64,000 bases of DNA from Prorocentrum cordatum (lineage: Eukaryota; Sar; Dinophyceae; Prorocentrales; Prorocentraceae), in contig CAUYUJ010014002.1 of the NCBI GenBank assembly GCA_963575745.1, forward strand, positions 1,161,916 to 1,225,915, given 5' to 3'. How positions within the stretch are numbered: position 1 is the first letter of the stretch; every line of letters begins with the position of its first letter. This document shows, piece after piece, positions 1 to 11,449 of this stretch. Under the pieces are notes generated by a model. The model was not told the origin of the DNA, made no database searches, and worked only from the letters and a program-made list of their open reading frames with translations. Both the position numbers and the translations under genes were made by a program.

Positions 1-1546
1 TGCATTGCTTGCCCCGAAGTCCGCCTGTAGGAGGGCAGTGCCCGACCCAGCCGTGGGGCTTTCTGGGATCGAGAGCCGCCGCGCCGTGGACATGGAGGGG
101 CACAGCCGCCAGGGGTCGCCGCGGGGGCAGGGCGAGGCGGGGGCCCGCGGAGGCCCGCGGAGCGCGGGAGCAGCAGAGGCGAAGGGAGCGGTCTGCTCGG
201 AGGGTCCGCCCTTGGAGGCCCGTTTCGGGCCCCGAGGTTTCCAGACACCTCACGGCGCCAGCATCGCGGAGAGGATCTCGTCCGGGAAATAACAGGAGCG
301 GCCTGGAGTGCTCTGGAGACTTGCGTCCCGGATTTCGAAGTAAATTGCGTGAGGAATTTTGTCGGGCCAGGAGTTGAAGCTCAACAAACATTTGCATGAG
401 ATTCACTTTGTGTTTCGCTCTCCGCTTCGGGATTTTGCATGGACAGAAATCCATACACAAATCCGCTGCAGCACGTCTGCAAGGTCGGTGCTGTGAGACA
501 TCGGGCCACGCTGAACAGTTCATGACAACTGCCGCGGGAGCAGAGCGACTGGGAAGGGAGCGGCGGCAACACCGACGACAGGATGTAGCTTGATTGCCGG
601 CCCCTGGGGGCCTGTGTCGGGCCCCAGGGGGCTTGCAGTCGCGCCAGGGCGTGCAAATAAGGCCACGAAAACATGGCAGACGTATTAGAAAGCTCCGAGC
701 GCCCTCGCCGGCAACCCGCGTAGCGCCCACGGGAGCTGCTGGGAACGAAGAGGGTCAGGAGCCTTCCGGTAGCCTCTCAGTAGTCTCTCGGAAGCCTCGC
801 AGGAGCCTCTCGGAAGCCTCGCAGAAGCCCCTCGGAAGCTTCGCAGAAGCCTCTCGGAAGCTTCGCAGAGCCTCTCAGACCCCGAAGACTCTCAGAAGTC
901 TCGCAGAGCCCTCTCGGCAGGTCTCGCAGTAGCCCCTCAGAAGTCTCGCCGAAGCTTTGCAGCAGTCTCGCAGAAGCCTCTCAGAAGCCCTCTCCGAGGC
1001 GCGCGAGAGCCCGCGCAGAGGCTCGTGAGGGGCCACGCAGGAGCTCGTAAGAGGCCGCCCAAAGAGAGCTTTTCCATTGTTTGGAGGTGAGGTTATCGTC
1101 AGCTCTAATTCGGTTGTGATCCGACCGATTCGGGGGGGAAAGCGAGGATGAGGAGGGGGAGGAGTACAGTACAGTACTCAAGCCCTTCAAGACCATCCAC
1201 TGACTGTTATGCTCTGGCTCGGGCTGGGGCTCGATAGACATTGCTACGCCACCCATTTCGACAACTCGCCATGCTGGCAACCATGCTGCTACCGCAACAC
1301 CTTACATTCTGCTGATTCCGCTGCACATACAACAGCTGCTCTGACAAACAAAGAGTATAATACAGAAGGACAGGCAACATCGCTGAAATGGAAACACCGC
1401 GCACGTGTGCGACACAACTGAGAAAGACATGCAACTGCAAACATATACACAGGCAAAGAGAAGATTAAGAAGATGCGGGCAGCAGGCTGATGGTCTGCTG
1501 GAAGCGGCCCAGCGCGAGGGCGTGGCCGCAGGTGTGACTCACTCAC
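1..1546. other. GC-rich region without a confident gene
   Basis: Several overlapping frames are open but none looks like a protein. Short blocks of the type 'GGCCCGTTTCGGGCCCCGAGG' recur in diverged form near 211-245, 600-640 and 4845-4880, which suggests a small dispersed repeat. The 22-bp tandem repeat at 772-996 is listed separately. Confidence 0.5.
772..996. repeat. 22-bp tandem minisatellite
   Basis: Units of the form CCTCTCGGAAGCCTCGCAG plus AAG or GAG repeat about ten times and become less regular towards the right end (CTCAGAAGTCTCGCAGAG). The unit is visible by eye and encodes no convincing protein. Confidence 0.8.
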
Positions 1547-1849
1547 TTACTTCTTGCCCCCCCTGCGTTTCCCGCCGAGCTGGCGGGCCATGTTGTTGCG
1601 AGGGGCTCGATTCATCTTCACGTCTCCTCCCATCCCCCGCAGAGCCTCGCTGATCAACTGTTCGACTGGAATCCAGAGCCCTGGGATCTGCATCATCTCT
1701 GACGGGACCTCCACTGGGCTGATCATGAGGCCTTTCACGGGGATGTTGGGATCCTCGGGGTTCTCCTTGAGCTTGGCCTCTAGCTCGGCCGCGACCCCGT
1801 CCTCGTACGGTAGGAGCCTGTTGCCGTGCAGCGCGTACGTAATGCGACT
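1547..1849 (-). CDS. Terminal exon of an unidentified protein-coding gene
   Basis: On the minus strand 100 codons end in TAA at 1547-1549. The exon starts just after a pyrimidine-rich acceptor (CTTCTCCTAG, read on the minus strand) at 1850-1851. The peptide has balanced, protein-like composition: it opens with SRITYALHGNRLLPYEDG, continues through KENPEDPNIPVKGL, has a hydrophobic middle (MMQIPGLWIPVEQLI), and ends in a basic tail (GGKRRGGKK) of the kind that can bind nucleic acid or act as a localisation signal. I do not recognise the family. The upstream exon is not certain; a segment around 1905-1985 containing YDTRRQIEEQRE is a candidate, but its frame does not join cleanly with a canonical donor. 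This is the best ordinary gene piece in the first 39 kb. Confidence 0.6.
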   Translation of the reverse strand, partial: SRITYALHGNRLLPYEDGVAAELEAKLKENPEDPNIPVKGLMISPVEVPSEMMQIPGLWIPVEQLISEALRGMGGDVKMNRAPRNNMARQLGGKRRGGKK

Positions 1850-2657
1850 CTAGGAGAAGAGGAGGACAATGGCAAGTTTGGCGCGCGTGCGCCATATCTG
1901 TAATATTACTCCTCCCACCCTCGCGCTGTTCCTCTATCTGCCGACGGGTGTCATAGCGGACTTGGCACCCCCATAAGGAGCTCATCGATGAGGTGGCGAA
2001 TGAGAAGGCGGATGAGCAGGATAACGTGGATAAGGAGGAGGAGGTGGCGAATGATCAGGATTATGAGCAGGAGGCGGAGGAGGAGAAGGAGGAGGAGGAG
2101 GTGGAGGAGGAGGAGGACAATAGCGAGGCAGAAAGAGGGCGAGGAAAATCAGCAGCAGCATGAAAATGAGCGGGAGTGACAGGAGCGGGAGGAGCACGAT
2201 GGCCAGTGGAAGGCCAGGGAGGGTCAAGGAGCGAGGCGACAACGACAGGAAGGTCTCGGATCCAGAACAGATTCCCATGCTCGGGCGAGAACGCAATTTT
2301 GATCGAGGGGAGGACAACGCCGATCCTAAAAAGAGGTCCCTGCTGCACTGGGGGCACCATTCTGAAACACCAAATTTTCCGATTGAAGCAAACCGTAGGA
2401 GAACCAGGGGGCGGGACATTTTCCGCACAGTGTCAGGGCAGAAGGGAGAGTAGTAGCCGTATTGAGTAGTTGTTGAGGGAGGGAGGGAGGGAGGAGAAGG
2501 AGGATAATGGTGAGGGCGGGGGTGGGAAAGGTGGATGTCATGAAGGCAAGCAAGGCTTGGCACTTTATGGCGGCTGCCCTAGCCAGGACCTGAGCCGAGA
2601 CGGCAGAAATAAACACGGAGGGGAAGGGAGAGGGAGAGAGGGAGGGGGATAGGGGGT
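1850..2657. other. Probable intron or intergenic, purine-rich low complexity
   Basis: This stretch contains a GGA/GGAGG tract at about 2020-2140 and a (GGGA)n run near 2475-2510. The open frames on both strands follow from the triplet repeats (poly-Arg, poly-Pro) and are not supported as genes. Confidence 0.45.
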
Positions 2658-2664
2658 CTTGGAG

Positions 2665-2735
2665 TTTTCCCCCAACCCTCCTGTGTGTTGGGTCCTTGTT
2701 TTGAATGTACAGCGCCGCGCGTCTTCTTCCCTCCC
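2665..2735 (+). repeat. Head module of composite repeat, diverged copy
   Basis: The text CCAACCCTCCTGTGTGTTGG followed by GTCCTTGTTTTGAA matches the blocks at 58356-58416 and 60991-61050 (CCAACCATCCTGTGGTGTTG, then GGTCCTCGTTTTGAAG). As in those copies it lies just upstream of a family A satellite array, but no ATC microsatellite lies between them here. Confidence 0.7.
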
Positions 2736-2829
2736 TCCTCCCTCCTCCTCCCCTTCCTGTGTGTTTGGGCCCTTTTAATGAGCTCTGCCGAAGGCCCCGC
2801 TTGTATCAACTTTCAACACGACTTAAGGC

Positions 2830-4215
2830 GACACGTTTCGTGGCACCATCGGGAGTTCCACCGATGGCTCCAGTGGCAGGGTTCGCATGCGTACCCAGGT
2901 CCATCTCGGCACACCCCTCACACGTTTCGTGGCCCCATTGGGAGCTCCACCGAAGGCCCCACTGGCGGGGTTCGCATACGTATCTGGGTCCATATCGCCA
3001 CACCCCTCACTCGTTTCGTGGCCCCATTGGGAGCTCCACCGAAGGCCCCAGTGGCAGGGTTCGCATGCGTAGCTGGTTCCATTTCGCCACACCCCTCACT
3101 CGTTTCGTGGCCCCATAGGGAGCTGCACCGAAGGCTCCAGTGGCAGGGTTCGCATGCGTACCCGAGCCCATGTCGGCACATCCCTCACGCGATTCGTGGC
3201 AGCATAGGGAGATCGAATGGAGGCTCCAGTGGCAGGGTTCGCATGAGTACCCGGGTCCATTTCGGCACACCTTTCACACGTTTCGTGGCCCCATTAGGAG
3301 CTTCGGGTTGACCCAAAAGGGGGTCCAGCGACAAGGGGGTGGTGCAATAGATTTGGTGTAATACATTTTTGGGGTTGCAATAAATTTAGGGGGGCGTGCA
3401 ATACATTCCGGGTCGCAAATGTATTGCTTCATTTCCGCGTGCAATACATGAATTGCAATACAATGCAACACAATTCTCCGGCGCAGCACATTTGCAATAC
3501 AAGTGCCCCAATCTATTGCACCACCCCTTTTCAGCTGGACCCCCTTTTGGGTCACCCAAAGAGCTCCACCGAAAGCTGTAGATGCAGGTTTCACCTGCGT
3601 ACCCAGGTCCATGTCCGCACACTTCTCACACGTTTCGTGGCTCCATTGAGAGCTCCACCGAAGGCCCCAGTGGCAGGGTTCGCATGCGTACCCGGGTCCA
3701 TTTCGGCACACCCCTCTCACGTTTCGTGGCACCGTAGGGAGCTCGACCGATGGCTCCGATGGCAGGGTTCGCATGCGTACCCGGGTCCATTTCACCACAC
3801 CTCTCAAATGTTTCGTGGCCCTACAGGGAGTTGCACCGAAGGCTCTAGTGGCAGGGTTCGCATGCGTACCCGAGTCCATGTCGGCACACCCGTCACACGT
3901 TTCGTGGCAACATAGGGAGCTCCGCCGAAGGCTCCAGTGGCAGGGTTCGCATGCGTACCTGGGTCCATGCCGCCACACCCCTCACACGCTTCGTGGCCCC
4001 ATATGGAGCTCCACCGAAGGCCCCAGCGGCAGTGTTCGCACCCGGGCCCGTTTGCGCCACCGAGGGCCTCAGCGGCAGGGTTCGCATGCAGTGACACCCT
4101 CATGCAGGCGCACCCCGCACACGTTTCGTGGCCCCATAGGGAGCCCCACCGAGGGCCCCAGTGGCAGGGTTCGCATGTAATTTCACCCTTAACTCGGCGC
4201 ACCCCTCCTCGTGTC
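2830..4215. repeat. Family A satellite, first array (about 89-bp period)
   Basis: Monomers carry GTTTCGTGGCCCCAT, GGGAGCTCCACCGAAGGC, CCAGTGGCAGGGTTCGCATG and TTTCGGCACACCCCTCACAC in that order. The starts of GTTTCG at 2835, 2924 and 3013 give a period of 89. Around thirteen diverged monomers are present, interrupted by the inverted-repeat element at 3303-3560. The monomers differ more from each other than those at 58-63 kb, so this array looks older. Confidence 0.9.
3298..3565. mobile_element. MITE-like inverted-repeat transposon M2 with 5-bp target duplication
   Basis: A 258-bp element (3303-3560) is flanked by direct GAGCT repeats (3298-3302 and 3561-3565) and interrupts a family A monomer exactly where the unbroken monomer reads GGGAGCTCC. 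Its ends are inverted repeats of about 53 bp with roughly seven mismatches: the left arm contains TTGACCCAAAAGGGGGTCCA and GGTGGTGCAATAGATT, and the right arm carries their complements. The interior is AT-rich with repeated TGCAATACA motifs and has no open frame, so the element is non-autonomous. Five-base duplications fit few described cut-and-paste superfamilies; none can be assigned here. Confidence 0.85.
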
Positions 4216-4754
4216 TGATTTTAGTCGTGCGACTGCGTGCGTGAGTGGATCGGCTTGAAGTGTAGTTTTCCGTTTTTTTGGTGAGGCGTCCAGGAGTGTT
4301 GCAGATCTGTCAGTACGTTCGTGTGCATCAAGCGTTCCTGCGACTTGTCGCCATTCGTGTACCATGGGTTGGGTTCTTTGCCAGGCTAGTTAACAACATT
4401 GTTGTTGTTCAAGGTCTCCTGGGGAGGGTAACGCCAGCTCGACCTGCCTCGAGAACGCAAGTCCGAGCGCACCCCTGTGAGACAGGTCGGGGGTGCGATA
4501 TCAGGGACGAGGAGGCGTGGAGTCAAGAGGATAATGAGGAGCAGCAGCAGCAGCAGCAGCAGCAGGCAGAGCTACGGTAGGATGCGGAGGACGAGGGGCG
4601 ATGGGAGGATGAAGAGGAGGAGGAGAACCCTCAGATCCGGGCGACGCAAAAGCATAGTGACTGCTGGTGTTTTGTCGTTTTCCGTTCCTAGAGATCTTCC
4701 CTTGGCTCGGGGACGTCAAACAGAGACTGTGGATGAGCAGCTGGCCACGGGGAA
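4216..4754. other. Unassigned region with tail module and CAG microsatellite
   Basis: A diverged tail module (GGTTGGGTTCTTTGCCAGGC) lies at about 4365-4390 and matches the tails at 60951-60991 and 63141-63181. A (CAG)n run lies at 4539-4566. No gene is seen. Confidence 0.5.
4539..4566. repeat. (CAG)n microsatellite
   Basis: Nine uninterrupted CAG/GCA triplets can be read directly. Confidence 0.9.
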
Positions 4755-5207
4755 GTGTTCGAAACCCACGGGGCCGACGTCGCGAAAAAGTTTGAACGAC
4801 GGAGGATGGGGCGCGGCGACGTCGGCAGGTGCGAAACCTCAAGGAGGGACCCGTTTCGGCCCCAGGGACCTGCAGACAGCAACCCAAGGCGCAAAATCCA
4901 CACGAAAGATACAGTCGACAGCCCTTGGGGAGGAGCCCACGCAGCGGAGATGATTCGGAGTGGAACGGCCCGTGCGGCGACTGAAGCCACAGGCCACGCC
5001 GCCACTGCCGCAAGCCCAGGCTGGACCAGCGCGTCGCTCGCTAGCTCATCAAATTTCCTGAATACGTTTGGCCCCCCGTCCCTTGCTCCCTCTGTCACAC
5101 ACTCTTGCTTGACGATCGCGGCCTCGCGCGCAGCGACGAAGCGTAGAAAGTGCGCCCGAGCAAGCAAGAAACGCGTGCGGCCGGCCCTTCAGAAGATGGG
5201 GCAGTGA
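4755..5207 (+). CDS. Possible coding exon, unknown product
   Basis: An open frame of about 150 codons without an ATG at its left end. The first third has protein-like composition (FETHGADVAKKFERRRMGRG); the right end is Ala/Ser-rich and then basic (RKCARASKKR). No domain is recognised. GC-rich DNA leaves frames open by chance, and the opposite strand is open as well, so this is a weak call. Confidence 0.2.
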   Translation: MFETHGADVAKKFERRRMGRGDVGRCETSRRDPFRPQGPADSNPRRKIHTKDTVDSPWGGAHAAEMIRSGTARAATEATGHAATAASPGWTSASLASSSNFLNTFGPPSLAPSVTHSCLTIAASRAATKRRKCARASKKRVRPALQKMGQ

Positions 5208-6548
5208 TCGAATGGGACCAACTAAGCCATACGCATACCCGGGCCTGGGCTGCGTGGGCGGGCAGCAGCCAGTGCGACAGGGTACAAGTGGAGGAACAGT
5301 GCAGCCATACGGCGACGACGAGACGGCAAGGCAGGGCGACGACGAGGCGCGACGCAGGACGACGAGGCGGCAAGGCAGGAGACGAGGTGGCAACGCAGAC
5401 CAGTAGCGTGGGGACTGACGAACCAGCGCCAATTTCAACACATCCGTCACACACGTGTCCTCGCTCCCACACCTTCGTTCTCGCCTCTCCTTCCTTCCTT
5501 CCCTTCGCTCCTCATCCATCCTGCGTCATAATGCCCCCGAAGTTGCGATGCGTCCCCGGCGGTCTCGACACCTTCCCAGGGCAAGGTTTTTATCCCGACG
5601 CGCTTTTAGATGGCCTGGGGCCCGGCAAGGGCCGCCAGATGCCACAAACGGCGAGCAATCTTTTGTTTCGCGACGCACGGGGGGGCTGGGTCGTTCCTGC
5701 ATTCCCTCCTTCCACTTCCTGCAGCTGCATCGCTGCACGCACCTTCGAGCTCGTCTGGGCGCAGCGAGTATCATGACCTGCGACTGGTAGATCACCCCTG
5801 CCCCCCGCCTCTGGGGCCTGCCATCTGCAATGCCAGAATGTCAGGCCAGCATCTCACGGCCGCGTGCTCAAGACAAATTTGCGCTGCCCGAGGAGATCGT
5901 CCTCTTTTCTGGCATCCCTCTACCCCCCTCGCGCCGAGGCCTCCCCACGGACACCGTCGTGCAGCTGGCCCTGGGGCGGCGTTGCCGAGAGGAGGCGGGG
6001 CAGCGTGCGGCTCCGGGGCTCTGGAATCTGAAGGTTTGGCGTTTCAGTCAGGGTGGAGTGCCGGGGAGCGCATATCGTCCCCGTTTGTAGGGGCCTCTTC
6101 TCCGAGTCAGACACCAGCACGAACATGGCACTGCAGCGATCGGCCCGAAGACCTCTTGGAGGCGGTGTTGCAAGTGGGTTGAAGTTCGTCGAGCTGTTCC
6201 GCACGCGCAGGGAAGAAGCTCCGGGGATCGCAGACCCCCCCGGGTGTCGTGAGAAATTCGCGACGGGAGGTTTTTGGCAATTTCCGCTCTCTGCTGGCCG
6301 TTTCTGGGCTCTGGGGCCATTGCACACGGATACGGGATGAAGAACCTGGCTTGAGGAAGGGGTCCAGACCTCCGGGAGCTATGCAAGGATCACGGCGCCG
6401 GAGTTTTGGGAGGCGGAAGATTGGGGGAGCCTCGGGGGGGCACTGCGGAGGAGTGGGGAGGAAGGGGCGGAGGGAGTTGTAATCAAGGTTGCGGGGTGGA
6501 GGGAGGAGGGTAATGAGAGATAGAAGTAGGATGGACGATGGATAAAAG
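5208..6548. other. GC-rich region without a confident gene
   Basis: An ATG-led frame at 5531-5776 (starting MPPKLRCVPGG) is short and unsupported. The block at 5320-5400 holds GACGACGAGG-type short repeats. Nothing else is recognised. Confidence 0.4.
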
Positions 6549-8566
6549 TGAGAAGCAAGAACGTTGAGGAGGAAGGACGGGCGGCAGTTGTTCTTGACGA
6601 TACGTGCTTTATTTTACCGGGTCGCGTTATTCTGCATCAGCGTCGCTTGCTTGTCGCCACCATCGTTGTTGATTGCACCGCGGCCGCATGTGCGCACGAG
6701 TGCTTCACATTCTCCATTCAAAGTAGCGCTGACGGCAGGTTCGTGTCGTGACGACGTTGCGGCGACCCCAGCTATGGCGTTCAAGGTTGAAAGCCGCCAG
6801 CGGCCTGGAATGAAGACGCCTCCGGCGAGTCATTGGCGCTCCCTGTAACCGAGCCCATCGGAGTACCGGGAAAGCCTTACGGCCGCTGCCGCCGAACTTG
6901 AAGGGGGACGACGACTCTGACGCTCTCGAGCCCTTCTTGTGGTGGACCGTCGGATTTGATGTTGAAAACGCCTCGCTGATGGACCCTTGGTCTTCACCTC
7001 GACTGAAAGGACTCGCGGGGCCATCGGTTCAAGGCGCCTTCTCGACATCCTCTGTAGGGACTGCTTCTTTAGCGAGGCCGCTTCGTCGGAAAATGCGTGC
7101 GACAAAATGGGCCAGGTATTAAATGATCGCGGCTTATGGTACGCCACGGTGGCCATGCTAGTGGTGAACAGTTTCCCTGAAACGGAGCTTCAGTCCCCTG
7201 CCGAGCATGCCGCAGCTGCCCCTGCGGCTGGCAGGCTTAATAGGCCTCCGCCCCCTCCTGCGGAGGCGGGCGCCGAAAGAGAGCGCGGGAGCAGTCGAAC
7301 AGATGATGCCCCCGCCGACGCTCGAGCGGCCAAGACCGAGGGTCGGGGTCGCGATGAAGGAAAAGAAGGGGGGTAGACGGGCATGGGGCTTTGTGCAAGT
7401 CTAGTAGCCGCAGGGTGAACGACAAAGGCCAGGATTGCGAAAAGGATAAAAGGAGACGGTTCAGTCGAGGCCATGATACCGCCGGCGCAGGTGACGGCGA
7501 CTGGACTTCGAGTAGATGCAACAAGTAGCCCCGACCCCTGATTGGAAGGGTACCCCCCTTTCAGGCCTGAGAGCTAACTATCCCCAGCCAATACAGATTT
7601 GGTCGGTGGAGAGGGGCGGCAAGGCCAAACTTTGTTATCGCGGGGGAAGATTGCGAATCAAACGTTTTATCTTCTTATGTTGACTGGCAACATCATCAAA
7701 AACGTGTGGCATGGCAACGGGGGTTTCACCATTTCAGCTTTCGCAAGTCACGAACGTGTGGCAGGGCTGTGGGGTTCTCACCAGGTCAGCTTTCCCAGGT
7801 CACGAACGTGTGGCAGGTCTCTGAGGTTCTCACTTTCTCAGCCCTTTCCGAGTGAAGACCGTGAGGCAGGGCCATCGTGGCCGATTGGAGTTTGACGTTC
7901 GCATTCGTTTTCCGATTTGGTCAGACATAGAAGAAGTCGTTATGTTGGCGGGTTAACTGATACGAGCCCCTAGCAGTGATCAGCAGGATTTCGGATGACA
8001 CGCCCGCGCGTGTGTCAGCCGATCGCGCGTGCGCGCGGACGCGCGTGTGGCGAGTTTTGTATTTTGCATACTGGAACAGTCGCCAAATTGGCTTGGGATC
8101 TACAGTGAAGCCTTAACGGGTAACCAGCGGGACTTCGAGTGACACGCGCGCGTGGCCAGTTTTTTTTGGTCCACAATGGAATAATTGCCACGTTGGCTTT
8201 GAAACTAAAGTGGGCACTTAATGGCGACCGATTTGATTTTCAGTTAACGGGTAACCTGCGGCATTTCGAGTGACGCGGCCGCGTGTGCGTCGCCCGAACG
8301 CGCGCGCGCGGACGCGCGCGTCGCGAGTTTTGTATTTTCCACAATGGACAAGTCGCCACGTTGGCTTGGGAACAGGAGTGAGCCCGTGGCGGTGACCGAG
8401 TCGAGTTTGAAGTTAACATGCGTTTTTCGCTAACGCGCCGCAGGGCTATGGGATCCTCACTTTCTCTTCCTTTCCTGAGTCAGGAACGCGCGCGGGGGGC
8501 GGGGGGGGGGGGCGCAGTATTCTCACCACTTCAGCTTTCCCAAGTCACGAACTTGTGGTAGGGCCC
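6549..8566. repeat. Tandem duplication, copy 1 (2018 bp)
   Basis: The sequence from TGAGAAGCAAGAACGTTGAG at 6549 to GGGCCC at 8566 is repeated directly next door at 8567-10580. The copies differ only by scattered substitutions and very short indels. Inside are ~54-bp repeats (GTCACGAACGTGTGGCAGGG, 7735-7870) and longer units with CGAGTTTTGTATTTT and CGCGCGGACGCGCGCG (7960-8420). A 129-codon frame at 6987-7376 is kept open in both copies with two changes, but it has no ATG and I do not recognise it. Confidence 0.9.
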
Positions 8567-10580
8567 TGAGAAGCAAGAACGTTGAGGAGGAAGGACGGGC
8601 GGCAGATGTTCTTGACGATACGTGCTTTATTTTACCGGGTCGCGTTATTCTGCATCAGCGTCGCTTGCTTGTCGTCACCATCGTTGTTGATTGCGCCGCG
8701 GCCGCATGTGCGCAGGAGTGCGTCACATTCTCCATTCAAAGTAGCGCTGACGGCAGGTTCGTGTCGTGACGACGTTGCGGCGACCCCAGCTCTGGCGTTG
8801 AAGGTTGAAAGCCGCCAGCGGCCTGGAATGAAGACGCCCCCGGCGAGTCATTGGCGCTCCCTGTAACCGAGCCCATCGGAGTACCGGGAAAGCCTTACGG
8901 CCGCTGCCGCCGAACTTGAAGGGGGACGACGACTCTGACGCTCTCGAGCCCTTCTTGTGGTGGACCGTCGGATTTGATGTTGAAAACGCCTCGCTGATGG
9001 ACCCTTGGTCTTCACCTCGACTGAAAGGACTCGCGGGGCCATCGGTTCAAGGCGCCTTCTCGACATCCTCTGTAGGGGCTGCTTCTTTAGCGAGGCCGCT
9101 TCGTCGGAAAATGCGTGCGACAAAATGGGCCAGGTATTAAATGATCGCGGCTTATGGTACGCCACGGTGGCCATGCTAGTGGTGAACAGTTTCCCTGAAA
9201 CGGAGCTTCAGTCCCCTGCCGAGCATGCCGCAGCTGCCCCTGCGACTGGCAGGCTTAATAGGCCCCCGCCCCCTCCTGCGGAGGCGGGCGCCGAAAGAGA
9301 GCGCGGGAGCAGTCGAACAGATGATGCCCCCGCCGACGCTCGAGCGGCCAAGACCGAGGGTCGGGGTCGCGATGAAGGAAAAGAAGGGGGGTAGACGGGC
9401 ATGGGGCTTTGTGCAAGTCTAGTAGCCGCAGGGTGAACGACAAAGGCCAGGATTGCGAAAAGGATAAAAGGAGACGGTTCAGTCGAGGCCATGATACCGC
9501 CGGCGCAGGTGACGGCGATTGGACTTCGAGTAGATGCAACAAGTAGCCCCGACCCCTGATTGGAAGGGTACCCCCCTTTCAGGCCTGAGAGCTAACTATC
9601 CCCAGCCAGTGCAGATTTGGTCGGCGGAGAGGGGCGGCAAGGCCAAACTTGTTATCGCGGGGGAAGATTGCGAATCATACGTATTATCTTCTTATGTTGA
9701 CTGGCAACATCATCAAAAACGTGTGGCATGGCAACGGGGGTTTCACCATTTCAGCTTTCGCAAGTCACGAACGTGTGGCGGGGCTGTGGGGTTCTCACCA
9801 GGTCAGCTTTCCCAGGTCACGAACGTGTGGCAGGTCTCTGAGGTTCTCACTTTCTCAGCCCTTTCCGAGTGAAGACCGTGAGGCAGGGCCATCGTGGCCG
9901 ATTGGAGTTTGACGTTCGCATTCGTTTTCCGATTTGGTCAGACATAGAAAAAGTCGTTATGTTGGCGGGTTAACTGATGCGAGCCCCTAGCAGTGATCAG
10001 CAGGATTTCGGATGACACGTCCGCGCGTGTGTCAGCCGATCGCGCGTGCGCGCGGACGCGCGCGTGGCGAGTTTTGTATTTTGCATACTGGAACAGTCGC
10101 CAAATTTGCTTGGGATCTACAGTGAAGCCGTAACGGGTAATCAACGGGACTTCGAGTGACACGCGCGCGTGGCCAGTTTTTTTTGTCCACAATGGAATGA
10201 TTGCCACGTTGGCTTTGAAACTAAAGTGGGCACTTAATGGCGACCGATTTGATTTTCAGTTAACGGGTAACCTGCGGCATTTCGAGTGACGCGGCCGCGC
10301 GTGCGTCGCCCGAACGCGCGCGCGCGGACGCGCGCGTCGCGAGTTTTGTATTTTCCACAATGGACAAGTCGCCACGTTGGCTTGGGAACAGGAGTGAGCC
10401 CGTGGCGGTGACCGAGTCGAGTTTGAAGTTAACATGCGTTTTTCGCTAACGCGCGGCAGGGCTATGGGGTCCTCACTTTCTCTTCCTTTCCTGAGTCAGG
10501 AACGCGCGCGGGGGGCGGGGGGGGGGCGCAGTATTCTCACCACTTCAGCTTTCCCAAGTCACGAACTTGTGGTAGGGCCC
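8567..10580. repeat. Tandem duplication, copy 2 (2014 bp)
   Basis: Direct copy of 6549-8566, offset by 2018 bp at its start. Differences include GGGACTGC to GGGGCTGC near 9078 and loss of one base after the T run near 10180. The junction GGGCCC|TGAGAAGC at 8566/8567 shows the head-to-tail arrangement; the right copy continues into GGGCCCTGGGGTTCTCACC at 10575-10593. Confidence 0.9.
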
Positions 10581-10712
10581 TGGGGTTCTCACCATCTCAG
10601 CCCATCCCGAGTCAGGATCGCGCGGGGCCATGAGCTTCCGGCCCGTTCAGCTTCCCTCAATCGCGAACACGTGGCAGGGCCACAGGACTCTCGCCATTTT
10701 CGTTCTGCGCAG
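10450..10712. repeat. Degenerate ~52-bp minisatellite
   Basis: Five units can be aligned through GCAGGGC, GGGTTCTCACCA-like and GTCACGAAC-like landmarks. This is the same repeat that occurs inside the 2-kb duplication, so it probably supplied the homology for it. Confidence 0.6.
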
Positions 10713-11449
10713 CGCGAACGTTCGGCCCCCCCCCCCCCCCTCCCCCTTCCCCGCGGCCCCGCTTCCGCGGCTGCTTGAGGCCAGAGCTCTACTGGGCCGC
10801 CGCAGCCGCCGACTTCCACGCTGTTCCGCCGCGTCGAGGAGCACGCCCTCGACGTCTCGCAGCAGGTCGCGAAGCAGAACAGAACATCGCCGCCCGGAAC
10901 GAGAAGGTGATCGAGAAGCTCGGTTTTATCGCCAACATGGCGAGCGGCGCCGCGGGGGCAATGCGGCGCCGAGCTCGGACAGGGCCCCGGCGACGTCAGA
11001 GCGCGTCGTCAAGCGGCGCTGGCGCGCAGCGGGCCGCCGAAATGTCGCGCGAGCATGGCCGCGAGGATCGCGCGAACGAGCGCCTCAAGGCTGACGACGC
11101 AGAGGGCAAGGGGCGCGCCGCGAACGAGCGGGCGCTCCTCGAGGCCCACTCCAGGGCCCACGTCCCAGACGCCACCGTGGCCCACGCGCAGCGCGCGCCG
11201 AGCTGCTCGCCGCGCGCGCTGCCCAGCAGTGCGCGGCCGAGGCGGGGGGCGAGCCGGGGGCCGAGGGGGCCGACCGGCAGGGGCGCCCGAGCGGCGAGCG
11301 CGTCGGCCGCGCGAGGCCCGGCGAGGCGGGCGCCCGGCGCGCGAGCGCCGCGAGCCGCGCGCCCGCGAGCCACCGCTCTTCCGAGAGGCATCGCCCAGGC
11401 GGCGCGCGCTCCAAGCTGCGCCCCCTCTCGCCAGGCGCGCCACCAACGA
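10713..11449. other. Ala/Arg/Gly-rich open DNA, no confident gene
   Basis: All frames are open for hundreds of codons because stops are rare at this GC content. The translations are Ala/Arg/Gly-rich without domains. Confidence 0.4.
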
